From contig CM032228.1 of NCBI GenBank assembly GCA_019009955.1, positions 102,156,001 through 102,220,000 of the forward strand: DNA of 64,000 bases, read 5' to 3'. The notes under the pieces are model-generated. The model was not told where the DNA came from. It saw only the letters and a list, made by a program, of their open reading frames with translations, and made no database searches. The stretch is from Riptortus pedestris. Its lineage: Eukaryota > Arthropoda > Insecta > Hemiptera > Alydidae. The position numbers were made by a program, and so were the translations under genes. Position 1 is the first letter of the stretch; every line of letters starts with the position of its first letter. Positions 1 to 17,414 of the stretch are shown piece after piece.

Positions 1-804
1 GTACCCTTTTACTCCTTTCCATCATCAACATCTAAAAACTGATCATAGACAGTATCTTATAAGCTGTGGAGAGCAGCATTATATTATCCTATATAGTTTT
101 AGACTTTTTTAATGTATGGGCACAATGACCACTTCTCCCCATTAAGCAGTTAGTTTTTCTTTAATTTACATATCATATATTACATGGTAAATCTTGTCCA
201 AATTCACTCCCCTACGTTTCATCTGTTGCCAACGGAATATTACCAGCCTTGAGACTTACTATTTTTATGAAACATGATTAATATGCCAATATTCCCACAG
301 TTAGACAACACAGTTTCCCCAATTGTCATTAGGAAGTTGGCTAATTAGTCTATACATTGTCCAGCTGGTCTTTACATTTAATATTTCTTTGAAGTATTAG
401 GCCTATCTAGCACATTCATTAAAAATCTATTGAGAAAATTCCCTATTTGGTGATAACACCCACTTTTTGCAACTAAGGCTAATTGGGAATTTAACAGTTT
501 TATTAGACTTAGTGTTTCTTGTTTCTTCATTTATCAGGACAACTGTTTACCTAGCCATTTGAAAGGGGTGAAGGGCAAGGGCAAGATTAGTAGTGGATAT
601 GGCAATTTAGAGATGAGAAAATTTAAATGATCAAGCTATATATTACCAATTATTCCCACAATAATTGCGGGAAATGATGATGTCATCTTTTATATTAATT
701 TTGCAAATAAGAAATTCGCTTAGTTTATGGGCCCCTGCTTGGCAGATCTTTTTCTATTGATCACACCTCTAACTTTAAGTTTAATTATTATTTTTCTTTT
801 GTAG
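1..804. other. CCT4 intron sequence
   Basis: AT-rich intron with no coding signal seen. A decayed SINE 3' fragment sits near 455-500 (motif CACTTTTTGCAACTAAGGCT, as in the SINEs listed below). Confidence 0.6.
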
Positions 805-6315
<5,511 letters not shown>

Positions 6316-6420
6316 TAAAACAGCTTTATTTTGAATCATCAATGTGATTTGCGCTTCTTTTTTCTAACAACTTTTCATATTGTAATTACCAACCTTATTA
6401 TGATTTTTTTCTACTTTGTT

Positions 6421-6426
6421 AATAAA
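6421..6426 (+). terminator. CCT4 poly(A) signal AATAAA
   Basis: A canonical AATAAA lies about 105 bases past the CCT4 stop and is followed by a T/G-rich tract (ttttgttgctgc). An earlier AATAAA overlaps the stop codon at 6314-6319 and is too close to be the main signal. Confidence 0.6.
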
Positions 6427-6522
6427 CCTTTTGTTGCTGCACATAAAAGATATACTTAATAAATAAATTATTTAATAATAATAAAAAAAAGAGTTATATA
6501 TTTAAAATACTCTTCCTGGTAT

Positions 6523-6712
6523 CCATCACAAAGGGCTGTGTAAACTAAGCAGATTCCCATGTGCGGTATGACACAGTATTGATCTCTTCTCAACATATAT
6601 TTTCTATTTATTAGTAAAAATCCAATGAGTAGAAGCGAAGATTTACTGAAGGCATAAAGAAAGTATGAATAACAATTATAGAGCATCAATAGTTTAACGA
6701 GAAGGTTTCAAG
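6523..6712 (+). repeat. Helentron-like element, 5' fragment
   Basis: It starts GGGCTGTGTAAACTAAGCAG and continues ATTCCCATGTG, AATCCAATGAGTAGAAGCG. This matches the 5' end of the family described at 16858. It is truncated after about 190 bases, just beyond the CCT4 poly(A) site. Confidence 0.65.
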
Positions 6713-7429
6713 ATTGTAACATTTTTATAAGAAGGTGTCTATTGTTTCTTCATTTATCAGGACAACTGTTTACCTAGCCATTTGAAAGGGTGATTAGTAG
6801 TGGATATGGCTATGTTTCAAGAAGACCTGTAATCTTCCACACTCTATTGGTTCCCTCCTCAACTCACCATTCCACTGCGGAGTCATTGAAGGGAAGGTTG
6901 ATCTGGTCTTCAGTGCCATTGTTTCAGAGTCCATGAGCCCCGATTCTTGGTATTGGTTATATCTCAGGTCCCTTCTCTCCTGCTCTGTGTGAATCCATTC
7001 CTTGACAATTCCAGTTGAAACTGTTTATTTTAGGAGTATGGTGAGATTCAAAGTTTTCCCTTAAAACTCCCATTCCTTATTCCTTTCTCTCATCCTTCTT
7101 GCCGAGTTTCTCGATGTAATTGGTGCAGAGGTAAGACAAATTTATTATATTTTACCTTGTACACCAGAACCTAATATATTTTCCCCATTATTTATTGTTT
7201 ATTATTTTTTTGTTTATGCAAAACCTTCTAAAATTGACTGAGTATTTCCTTTCTTATAATTGGGTTTTACATATTCTTTATTATCATCTTTATCCCACTT
7301 CCAGGATATTTTAATTAACAGATACAGTCATAAATACAGCATGTGGCTCGAACAAACTGTTAATTAGTAAAACACTTAGTTTGATAGTGAATGTGAAAAG
7401 ATATATGAGAAAAGAAACTTGTCATGGCT

Positions 7430-8010
7430 GATATTAATCAAAAGAAAATAACATATAATGCTAACAAACTCGAGGAAACACAAAATCATCTTCAAGCACG
7501 AGGTAACTATACTTCTTTAAGAGTATTAAATACCTCTTACAGAGATTCTGTCAGGGCCAACAAGAGATCCTTCTGAGAGTGATCAAGGAAACATGGGCAC
7601 TTCTTAATATTTCTCTAAATATAATAGGGGACAGTCCTGCAATATCTACCCGAATAGTAGCCAAACTAATAACAATGATATTCGGAAATATTGCTAGCTG
7701 ATTAAAAGGAAATTGAGAAAATTGTCAATCTTTTTAAAATAATGTCTCCTGGAGTTGATGATGGTATTTCTCATACATGCCAGGTAGACCATCTTGAATT
7801 GGGTTTACGAGGGGATGTGGGATTTTAAGCTTTTTCAACAAACGCCTACAGAATGGTAAGAAGCCATCATTGTGCCCCTTCACAAAAAAGTCAATAAACT
7901 AATTTCAAAATTGTAGAGAGCAGCATTTATCTCCAGAACTTATAGGATACTGAAAGTGTGCCTGAGTGATTTCATCCAGGATGGTTGACTACAGGTCATA
8001 ATTTCACGAG
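7430..8010 (+). pseudogene. Non-LTR retrotransposon reverse-transcriptase remnant
   Basis: Interrupted frames carry recognisable blocks of a LINE reverse transcriptase: MSPGVDDGI (fingers motif PGxDGI), then EW..AIIVPLHKKVN and, one block on, NCRAAFISRTYRILKVCLSD (the NYRxIxLLxxxYKI motif). Several stops and frame changes separate them. The clade cannot be assigned with confidence. The spacing of the motifs is normal for RT1-RT3, so this is a decayed copy. Confidence 0.6.
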
Positions 8011-8149
8011 TAAAATAAAACTTAATACTGGTAACACATACCATTTGCAGAAGTCTCACTCACCATGTGGCATATGCCTACACTTATTAAAATAAATTTT
8101 GTTGGAGAAGACAAAATTAATAATTCTGCTTCTTTATTCAAGTTTTAGA

Positions 8150-8720
8150 ATTGGCGTTTATTGAACAATTGTAATAAATAGACTCATAATGACAAATTTT
8201 TGATCCCCCCTCCTTTTTCCTTATCTGATTGCAGCCATTACTAGGTCTATGATCTTTAGGTTTGCATAAAACTGTTAAATATTGCGTCTGGTATTTACCA
8301 AATAAAACTATGTAGTCTAGAACATAAAAAATTAATTCACAAGATCATATCTGCATGCATCTCGCATGTTAAAAGTAAAAAAAATAATTATTTTGGTATT
8401 TAAGCTTGGAATAATATGGTTTATGATGTTTACTTATTCTTAACACAAGATGAGTAAAAGTGGGAGATTACTAAAAGATGAAACAAACAAATTGGAAAAA
8501 AATGTTTAGAACAGCAATTAATGAGAATTAAATTGTGGCAATATTGGTTGCTGAATATTTTGTGATACAAGTCATAGTAGTGGAGATATTTTGATTTCTT
8601 GCTTCCCCTCCTCCCCCTGTTCTGATTTCAGCCAATAATGAACTTGATCTTTAGATTTTAAGTTTACTAAAAACAAAAATATATCTATGTATGAGCCAGA
8701 ATACAAAACTGGCATAAAGC
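8150..8720 (+). repeat. Helentron-like element, internal fragment
   Basis: Old internal sequence of the family: ATATTTGCATG-like and GTATTTAAGCTTGGAATAA blocks, GATGAGTAAAAGTGGGAGAT, then CCCCTCCTCCCCCTGTTCTG and ATTTCAGCC. Both termini are missing or unrecognisable. Confidence 0.6.
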
Positions 8721-9249
8721 ATAATTAAAGATCTCATTATGAAGCTTTGTTTATCTCTAATATGTGTGGACATTTTATTTTTCCTCTAAACCCATCCCCT
8801 TTAGTTGATTCTATTTAAAAGAGGAGGTGTATAACTGGATACTACAATGTGATATATCAACATTATAAGGCTAGTCGTTTTTGTGTTACATGAGATACTT
8901 ATAAACGTCACGTAAAATCTAATAAAGATGGAGGGCCGAAATGGATAACTACATTGAAATTTGAAAACCAAAATACTTCATAATAATTATAACACTTCCT
9001 TTAATTTGTGGAAGGAAATGAAAGAACAGTTCTGCTTATGCATTGGCACATGGTTAAGGTTCAATAATTAAAAATTCTACATGATGGTATGAAGTATATT
9101 TTCTTTAGTACATCCTTAATGAAATTGGATTATTTATGCTTTACTTTATCCTTGTATTCAAAAATGTCAATATTAATAAATACAGACTGCCCTCTCTCTT
9201 GTTTCTAAGGTAGGCAGTCCCAAAACTATTTCCATTTCCTATGAGTTGT

Positions 9250-9604
9250 ATAACTCTACAAAATGTTTTGTGACTTCCATAGAGATACATTTCAAAGCAC
9301 AGTCACGAGTCCTTTTCCTAAATAATAGAAAAGAAATTAATAATTTTTGACAGCAAAGTAATCATTTAATAGTATTTAAAAAAAAATAACAAATACTAAC
9401 CGTATTGTTTCCTCAATAGTGTTTAAATTCCATCAGGAAATATTTTATACAGTTAATTTTTGTTATAACAGCTTTAGTCACTCTTTCTTTCTCTCGCACA
9501 CTCTGAAGAATTGTTTAATCTAGAATCAATTGGATAATTTGTCTACAGCTGATGTTTTTATAATAATCAAAAGTATATAAATGATTTGTACTTACATTGT
9601 CCAT
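9250..9604 (-). other. Candidate small three-exon minus-strand gene or pseudogene
   Basis: I do not recognise this protein. A start in good context (CACCATGGACAAT) lies at 9604-9596 and is followed at once by a perfect donor (gtaagt). A good acceptor (ttcttcag) opens a second piece, 9505 down to 9401, reading SVREKERVTKAVITKINC and ending at a gttagt donor. A third piece starts at acceptor ttatttag near 9330 and reads KRTRDCALKCISMEVTKHF to a stop near 9248. Pieces one and two join in phase 0, and pieces two and three join through TIEETIRKRTRD. Inside piece two, however, a shift (TGA after EFKHY) separates these frames. It could be a small gene with a sequence error, a pseudogene, or chance. 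Confidence 0.3.
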
Positions 9605-9605
9605 G

Positions 9606-11086
9606 GTGATTAATGTTTATTTTTCAAGATTTAGAGCTCCAGTAATTGCCTTCCTTATGCATCATATTTTGAAATGATGAAGCCACTCAGACATGAATCC
9701 ACATACATATGATCCACTTTTTCTTTTTTTTAAATGTGTTAAGTTAGGTAACTGCTACAGCAATAGCAGTCTTATAAGTAAGATGAGTGATCTCAAACTG
9801 ATTGGATCATTAGGTCTATAATGGAGTAACACAATCATCCATTGCAATTACTGACTGAACTGTTAAAGAAGAATAACACTCATTGGAGACAGTACTTGTG
9901 ATCTTGCAACAATGCTAAATGACTTCTAGTAATGATTATGGAAGCCAAGGAGAACACCTGCATCTCCTGGGAAGATAATATTTCCGAGGCATGGATCGGA
10001 GTAAGAGAAGAGAGTTGGTTTAAGAGCGAGACACCTGGTCCAGAACCTTCAAGAGGCAACCTCGGTACACAAGGTCTAACTGATGTGTATTTTATATTTT
10101 ATAAAACTGAGCTGGAGGACAAATGTTGACAATTGATTACAAAACACATAAATGATTATGAATGAAACAGTATTTTTAGAATAGTAGTATAAGACATACT
10201 TCACTGATCCTATCACATTTCCCTAGATAGGAGTCATAAAGAAAAAACAATTTCGTAAATATCTGTGTCCCTTTACATTGAAACAAAATGTTTAGAATGT
10301 AATTTGTAGAATTTTTCTTAATAACATAAATGGTACATTACTCTAATAGGTACAGAGAAGTTTGCTATTTTGAGATTTCAATCCTATTTAAAGCTTCAAT
10401 TTTAACATCATTCATTTATGAGAGCAGTGGATCCTAGGATATCGAAATGGCACTCTTGGCCCCCCCACACACACACACCTCCCTCCCAGTATTTTCCCAC
10501 AGATAATGCAGTTCTATTAGTTCATGGTGCCATGAGGTAGTATAAAAAGAGATAGGTCCAGACAAAGGTTTCTTGATAACCTGGAGGAGGCCTTGCAGAA
10601 ATAGGCATCTATAATTAAAGAAGCCTGGTTAAGAACCATGGTGTGAGACCAGGATTAGGGGCCCTATATTGCCAAGAAAGTATTATTTAATTTCATTAAG
10701 TGTATTCATTATGACAATAGATCACAATGAAGCAAATATCATTCTATATCAGCAATATTTCTAAAAATATTTGAAATTTTTAAATGGTTTGTATGTATCA
10801 AATAAAACTGTTTTTTTTTAAAAAGAGTAATGAATGTTCTCTTTGTGTTGTATCTCGTTGCCTCTAAAGAGTGTATATTCTCCTCAACAATGTTTTCTTA
10901 TTTAGATTATGCTACGAATGATCATCCCAATTGTATGGTTTCTTTTTCACCATTATTAAGAGCTCCTTTTCATACTAATGATAGAATAGACATTATTACT
11001 TCTATTCAAAGATCACATAATGATCATTAAGTAGTTTTATAGACAATAATCCCAACTTATAGAAATAAAATGCAAAAGAGAAAATA
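9606..11086. other. Intergenic stretch without recognisable gene
   Basis: AT-rich DNA between the small candidate gene and the zinc-finger ORF. Short open frames at 9932-10129 and 10830-11030 show no domain and I do not support them as genes. A (CA)n/C-rich patch is at 10460-10490. Confidence 0.5.
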
Positions 11087-13522
11087 CTATTTCCCCACAA
11101 CTGCCATTAATGATTGAAATATATGTTTTCGAAAATGAATGTGATCAAATTCTTGGTCTGAGACTTCAATTCCAACCAATTTGGATGCATAATAGCAAAT
11201 ATAAACTCCAAAACTACTTGAATCATCCTTTAATTTGTGACCTACTTGAATTTTAATATTCCATTTCTTGCTTCCCATTAGTCCAGAACAGTAATCAGTA
11301 ACAGTTTTTAAGCGATCTGTAACTGGTGATTCATTAAGTGGATCGAAAATGCATATTTCCCTCAATGGTTTGTTCATTTTTATTAAAATCCAATGATTCT
11401 TTAGGACACATGAGACTAAAATATTTTCCTTTGAGTTCTCTGTAAATTCAGCATTCGCTAATTGCTTGGCAATTTTTGCATTAATATAAGAAAATTGTTT
11501 AGAATGATTTGTTATTGAACTGACATAAGCATCTACTACTGAATCATAAAGGTGCCCTTTAGTAAATTTTGAGTCAACAGTCTTCAAATAATTAACATCA
11601 TTCTCTGGCAAATCTAAATCAAGACTTTTTATCTCTATAAGTGAAACTGAAAATCCATTTATAGTTAGAAGAGGTGCGGTAATTTCTTCGTCAGATTTAC
11701 CAACTATTAGGAGATTCCGAGTCAAGTTATCACTATCCAATTTTAATTTCTTAGTAAGGAGATTTGTGTCTGTTTCACTATTCAAACCAAGATCTTCATC
11801 CACTATTTCATATATAAATGAATTAGATTCTAAGTATTTCTGTGCATCTCTTGAGGACAAATGTCTGTTGGCATTTTTTCCCTTTGGTGCTGATGACTTC
11901 TGACTAGAAGTTGTTTCAATTTGTTGCTTTTTATTGACATTTTTTTCAATAGCCCTGTTTGATTTAGCACTGGTTGGTTTTGGTGTTTTCCCATTAAATG
12001 TAGTTTCAACTTGTTGCTTATGGTTGACATGTTTTCCTGTAGGACTGATATATTTTTGTTTTGGCATCTTAACAAAAGTAATTTCATCTTGTTGCTTATC
12101 GTTGACGTTTCTTCCTATAACATGGTTGATATTTTGATTTGGTATCTTCTCATTTGAGGTAAGTTCAACTTCCTTTACAGGTGTAGTTTGAAATGTATCA
12201 CCTTTACAAGAATATTGGCAAACAGTTAACAAATTTTCAATCATTGAATTTATTAAGTCAAGCATAGCAGAAGGAACTTTTTGATAAATCCGAAAAACCT
12301 CACGCAGTAATAATCTGCCTTCAGTTCTCATTTTTGCGTATCGATTACTAATTTGATTCGTGGAACTCATTGGGGCATTTAAATTTTCAATATCGTCATC
12401 ATCTGACAGAGTAGGCTTCAAATTTTGTTTCTTCAAAAGAATTGAGGGGTTTATGTTTTCAATGCTGTTCAAGTTATCCTCGGGTAGAGAAGACTTGTAA
12501 TTATGTTTCTCCACATGTGTTAGGGTATTTAAGTTTTCAGGATTGTTCAAGTTATCTATGGTAAGACCGGGTTTACAATTTTGTTTCTTTGGAGATTCTG
12601 GGGAATTAAAGTTTTCAACATTGTTAAAGTTGCCTTCGAGTAGAATTTTCTTCAATTCTTCATGTACTTTGTGTATATAATGAATATGCTTACAAAGGCC
12701 ACTCTTGTCATCACAAGAACAATTGTATAAATGTTGGCATAATTCAATACAGGTTACCTCACATTTGAAGAAACAATGATCTGGCAGTGGACAAAACTCA
12801 GCTACTTTTTCAATTGTATAGGACTTATCTGTGTTTGTTTTTAAATGAATTTCCCAAATGCTATTACTTTCATAAAACTTCACATACTCTGGTGATATTT
12901 TCATGCCGTCAAAATGCTGCATGGTTGACTTTGAAGCATTCAATGAGTGTTCAGTGTCTGAAAGATTTTGGTCATGATTATGTTCTGAAAAATATTTGAC
13001 AACTAATCCCTCTCCAGAAATACAAACATATATTCTTGAAAGGCAATTTGCATGAGAATGTTGGCCAATTTCCCCATTTCGATAATATGAACATACATAA
13101 TACTGTATTTCATTCCAATCTACAGATACTTTGCAAAAACTAGTACTATGTATAATTGATTCTTCTTCCTTCCAAGCATCAAATTCATTAAAATTGCTGA
13201 ATTCCAACTGATATGTTTTTGAGGAATTAAGATGCATACCCACTACATGGTTGATGACAGAAGTTTTATGGTAAGCGTGATAAGTACATCCAGGCTCTGG
13301 GCACTGATTATGTGACTCCTTAGGCATTTTTTGACAATTTTTTTTGTGACTTATAAAAGTTGAAGGTCCACTGTATATGTGATGGCACGTATTACATCTT
13401 ATCTTAGAGCCTTGGCACACAAATTTATGAGCTGAATAGGACCTCCTTGATCTGTATACTTTATTACACTTTTTGCATGTTCGTGGGTACTCTACTCGAG
13501 GTCTGTCAATCTGTGCATCCAT
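11087..13522 (-). CDS. Zinc-finger/SWIM protein with a Ulp1-like C-terminal domain
   Basis: An intact 811-codon ORF without introns. The N-terminus carries three zinc-binding modules: C16-x2-C19...H32-x3-C36, C43-x2-C46...H59-x3-C63, and a C2H2 finger C74-x4-C79...H92-x4-H97. A SWIM-type motif CxCx6CxH follows at about 268-279 (NCSCDDKSGLCKHIHY). A long low-complexity stretch rich in Asn, Lys and Ser with diverged repeats (ENLN, KKQN, KQQ) fills about 285-590. The C-terminus resembles a Ulp1/C48 cysteine protease: H710 in NHWILIKM, D727 in IFDPL (17 residues on, as in Ulp1) and Q759 in IQVGHK. The position of the catalytic Cys before Gly reads Phe (SSSFGVYICYY), so peptidase activity is doubtful. 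SWIM plus Ulp domains are known from KDZ-type and MULE-type transposases, but no transposase core is seen. It may be a domesticated or accessory protein. Confidence 0.85.
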   Translation of the reverse strand: MDAQIDRPRVEYPRTCKKCNKVYRSRRSYSAHKFVCQGSKIRCNTCHHIYSGPSTFISHKKNCQKMPKESHNQCPEPGCTYHAYHKTSVINHVVGMHLNSSKTYQLEFSNFNEFDAWKEEESIIHSTSFCKVSVDWNEIQYYVCSYYRNGEIGQHSHANCLSRIYVCISGEGLVVKYFSEHNHDQNLSDTEHSLNASKSTMQHFDGMKISPEYVKFYESNSIWEIHLKTNTDKSYTIEKVAEFCPLPDHCFFKCEVTCIELCQHLYNCSCDDKSGLCKHIHYIHKVHEELKKILLEGNFNNVENFNSPESPKKQNCKPGLTIDNLNNPENLNTLTHVEKHNYKSSLPEDNLNSIENINPSILLKKQNLKPTLSDDDDIENLNAPMSSTNQISNRYAKMRTEGRLLLREVFRIYQKVPSAMLDLINSMIENLLTVCQYSCKGDTFQTTPVKEVELTSNEKIPNQNINHVIGRNVNDKQQDEITFVKMPKQKYISPTGKHVNHKQQVETTFNGKTPKPTSAKSNRAIEKNVNKKQQIETTSSQKSSAPKGKNANRHLSSRDAQKYLESNSFIYEIVDEDLGLNSETDTNLLTKKLKLDSDNLTRNLLIVGKSDEEITAPLLTINGFSVSLIEIKSLDLDLPENDVNYLKTVDSKFTKGHLYDSVVDAYVSSITNHSKQFSYINAKIAKQLANAEFTENSKENILVSCVLKNHWILIKMNKPLREICIFDPLNESPVTDRLKTVTDYCSGLMGSKKWNIKIQVGHKLKDDSSSFGVYICYYASKLVGIEVSDQEFDHIHFRKHIFQSLMAVVGK

Positions 13523-13545
13523 ATTTTAGGCCGACCTGAAAAATA
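13523..13545 (-). promoter_or_regulatory. Probable splice acceptor just upstream of the zinc-finger ORF
   Basis: On the minus strand the ATG is preceded by TTATTTTTCAG/GTCGGCC, a good acceptor only 13 bases before the start. This suggests a 5'-UTR intron whose first exon lies to the right, and so a transcribed, host-type gene structure. Inference only. Confidence 0.5.
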
Positions 13546-13994
13546 ATTAAAATTTATTATTTTATTCATGGTAAAGCTAAAAGCTTTTAGAAAAAAAAAG
13601 TAAAAATGGATGAATTTTAATGGGCTGCTTTGCCATAAAAAGATGGTTTTTTTCCTTTAAATCCTATGTGGCATAAGATATACAGAACTCCCATGTTCTT
13701 ATACTAACAGGCTATGCCCTGATCGTTGTCCCAAATTTCAGAGAAAGTGAAAGGTAACGTACATACAGATTTAATTAAGGGAATTGATTTGATTCTGAAC
13801 AGATTAAATCGGTCGCATTTGCAGATTTTTGTAAGGTTATACTTGGTGATGGCACTTAGGGTCTGTCAAAATAAAAACACTGCAAATGCACGTCAATATT
13901 ATACTAATTGCTTGCATTTCTATATTATACCTTTAAGGTCATGTAGTGATCACTACAGAGGATACCTCAGATGGGTTCTGTAATGTAAAAATGA

Positions 13995-14568
13995 ACAATT
14001 AATGAAATATATCTGAATATAACATATAAGTTTTATTGAAAACTATTTACTAAGTTACTAATTTAGTGCCGTAATTAGTAATGAATCAGAATCAGTTTTA
14101 TTTCAATCACTCAAATTTTAGTGATCCAGAAACAAATGAAAGGGGGGGGGGTGTCAACAGAACGAATTTGTATATATCTCACAAATTAAAAGTTCAATGA
14201 AAACAATATTTGGTATTTAGGCTTAGAATAATGTGATTTATTATATAACAGAGTATTGTTTATGTAACTCTAGTAGAAGTGGGGGTTTACTGAAAACTGC
14301 AAATATCTCGGTTAATATTCAAGATAGAGAATAAATGTATATAACAATATTTATAGTACATTTAATTTGCAATAAGATTTATTCTATATACTTTCGATCT
14401 GACTTATAGTAACGGAGATATTTCGAATTTTCCAAATTCTCCCCCTCTAAACCACCCCATCCCCCTAGTCTGATTTCAGCCGTTAACGAACTTAATCTTT
14501 CTTTTTACATAAAATGATTAAATATTGAGTTTGGTAATGATCAAACAAAAATTGCGACCGCTAACAAC

Positions 14569-14633
<65 letters not shown>

Positions 14634-14756
14634 TTTTGAACGGACCTCATTTTCGTCATCTACTAGGTAGGATCGATGATCATTTGAAGAAAATTTTCGA
14701 AAGTTCCCTCATGAGTACCACCTCAATAGCTGATTTCCCCTAAGGGAAATCTGCTT
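13995..14756 (+). repeat. Helentron-like element, long type, 5' truncated
   Basis: It begins inside the extra segment shared with the copy at 39794 (TATATCTGAATATAAC, GAAAACTATTTACTA), passes the C-rich and ATTTCAGCCG blocks and an (AT)n tract at 14573-14630, then CAGTTTTGAACGGACCTCAT. It ends in the family hairpin GATTTCCCCTAAGGGAAATC followed by TGCTTAA. Confidence 0.8.
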
Positions 14757-15490
14757 AAAAAAAAGAAAAGAAAAACTGACAAGGGAAGATGGCAGAGTTG
14801 CAAGCAACTATTATAATCAATCAAAATTAAACAGGAAACAACAGATATGTTCTGAAAAAATGAAATTGTAACAAGAGGAAACAAAAATAGAAAAAGAACT
14901 AAATTGACTCAATCAATAATTGATAATTTATTCAAGCCACAAAATAGAATGATAAATCACAAAAATTCAATTAATAAGCTTTCAAAAAATCATATTATTG
15001 ATCAATTTAAGAAACAGCAACCACCAAAAAGCAATTCACAACAAAAGACAGGTATAATAATTTCACTAGTTGAAAACAATATTAAAAATAGCTTTAGTAG
15101 AATTAAGGACCAAGGAAATCCAAAGTCAAAAAGTATAATATTCATAAAATCCATAGAGAATGTTGTGACATATAAATTATACTTCAAACTGCCAACCACA
15201 AAATAAATATATCAAGAAAAGCCAATCATTTTCATGAGTAAAATTCTTTGAAGCCCTGCCCAAATGTATTAAAAAATATTCTTTAATTAAAAGATTAAAT
15301 AAATAAAAGAACTTCATGCCTAAAGGATGTTTATATACACAAGATGAACTAATTTTCACTTTAAAAAAAAAACACAAAAAAACTACACAATATTCGTCAT
15401 AAAATAATATATGGTCAAGAATATTGTCTCTTTAAGGGGCAGACAAGTTTCTCATAATTTATAAAGCATGTCAATAAATTAAAATAAAAG
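14757..15490. other. Intergenic, A-rich, no gene recognised
   Basis: Strongly A-rich on the + strand. The 100-codon open frame at 14904-15206 is Asn/Lys/Ile-rich with no domain and is probably compositional. Confidence 0.45.
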
Positions 15491-16136
15491 TCCGTTGCAT
15501 AAGGGCTGTGTAAACTGAACAGATTTCCACGTGCTTGAATGATCTTATCTCACCATATATTCCCTATTTCTTTAGTGTTGAATGAAGCGGTGAAATATCA
15601 AGTATCATAAAGATCAAATAAACATTTAAAAAAATTGTAATTGATGACATCATCACACTTTGTATTTGCATGTATCTCACATAATAAAGAACCGTTGAAA
15701 ACAATGTTTGGTATTTAAGCTTGAAATAAATGTTTCTCGATATACTAGCTTGTTGATAAAATGCAATGACTAAAATGGAGGTTTACTAGGGAATGAAATT
15801 TAAAAAAATGCCAATATCTCGGTTAATATTCGAGATAGAGAAAAAGTTTAATATTACAAACTTTATAGGGAATTATATCTGCAACAAGATTCACTTAACG
15901 CTTCCATAAACTTTTTTGATTTGACTCATAATAACAGAAAAAATTCTCCCTTCCCACTGGTCAGATTTCTGCCTTTAATGACATTGATCTTTAATTTTAC
16001 ATAAAAAGTTTAAATATTGAGCTTGGTAACAATCAAACTTTCATCCCTTCATAAGTTCGATAGACATTTGAAAATATTTTTCAAAAATCCCGTAATGAGT
16101 ACAATCTCAATAGCAGATTTCCCTTAAGGCAATCTT
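15491..16136 (+). repeat. Helentron-like non-autonomous element
   Basis: Near full-length. It starts TCCGTTGCATAAGGGCTGTG, has the 5' inverted repeat GAACAGATTTCC, and ends with the degraded hairpin AGATTTCCCTTAAGGCAATC. It lacks an (AT)n tract; the usual microsatellite site near 16050 is deleted. Confidence 0.75.
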
Positions 16137-16811
16137 AACTTTTTACTACATACACGCATACCCTTATTTAGGTATACTTAAGAGACATAATGAGTCGAGA
16201 TTCACCAATGACAAGTACCAAATTTAATAAGAAAATATGGAAGCTGCCATAGTTTATTCACAAGCACTATAAACAGGAGTCTTATAGTAACTAACAAAAA
16301 TTATACCTCTTAGCCAGACTAAAAATTAAATCACAAAGTAAAGATATTCATGTTTTTAAAATTGTATTTAAGAAAAAACCTACAATGCTCAGTATTCTTT
16401 AATGATTAAGTTGGTAATGATAATTAGTATCTTTCTCAGGTTAGCATACCAAAAAAATTGTTGCTTTTAAAACTCAAACCCTATCGAAGATATATGGAAA
16501 TTAAATTGATGATCAAACAAACGTATTTACTACTATAAACATAGACTGATAAAAAAAAAAAAAAAAAGCACCTTGTAATAAAATAGGAGAGTAATGGCTC
16601 CAGTGAAGGACAAGACACTTTTGGAACAATGTTCGAAATTAAGAAAAACGTTGTGATGGCTTGGAGAAAACCAATGCTTGAGACACATACAACAAAAGTA
16701 ATAATAACCTTCCGCGATTGGCTCAGCCCCTGGTGGCGACGAATTGAAATTTAATCATAGAACGCTCGTACTTCCTCACATAGAAATGCTATTTAAGAAG
16801 ACTTACCTTAG

Positions 16812-16857
16812 CGGAGATCAGCTATTCAGGTTGAACTCATGACGCAATTTTAAAAAG
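16812..16857 (-). repeat. Helentron-like 3' terminal fragment
   Basis: GATCAGCTATTCAGGTTGAA and CTCATGACGCAATTTT form the 3' end of the family on the minus strand. The piece abuts the 5' end of the next full copy, so one copy was interrupted or replaced by another. Confidence 0.6.
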
Positions 16858-17360
16858 TCCGTCACGCAGGGGCTGCGTTAACTAAGCAGATTTCCCACGT
16901 GCGCCGCATATTTGCATTTATCTCAAAACTTAAAAGTTCAATGAGAACAATATTTGGTGTTTAAGCCTCAAATAAAGTGCTTCATAACATAATATAATAT
17001 CTTTAATATCAGATGAGTATGAGTGACTTTACTGAAGACCGAAAACTAAAAAGAGTCAATATCTCAGTTAATAATGAAAATAGTGAAAAAATGTACATAA
17101 AAACATTTATAGAACATTATATTTGCAATAAGATTGGTTCTATACAATTTTTCAATCCGACTTATAATAATGGAGATAATAAGATTTTCGAAATTCTCCC
17201 CCTCTAAACCCCCCCTCCCCCTAGTCCGATTTCAGCCGTTAAAGAACTTGATCTTTCTTTTTGTATAAAACGATTATATATCAAGTTTGGTAACGATAAG
17301 ACAAAAATTGCGACTGCTAGAGCGTTAATAGACATATATATGTGTGTGTGTATATATATA

Positions 17361-17414
<54 letters not shown>

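Noticed and set aside
14525..14743. Frames with long Tyr-Ile runs (also 18905-19213, 19928-20122, 33450-33666)
   Set aside because: They are translations of the (AT)n tracts inside repeats and have no coding meaning.
14904..15206. 100-codon Asn/Lys-rich plus-strand frame
   Set aside because: Composition mirrors A-rich DNA. No domain, start context or splice signal.
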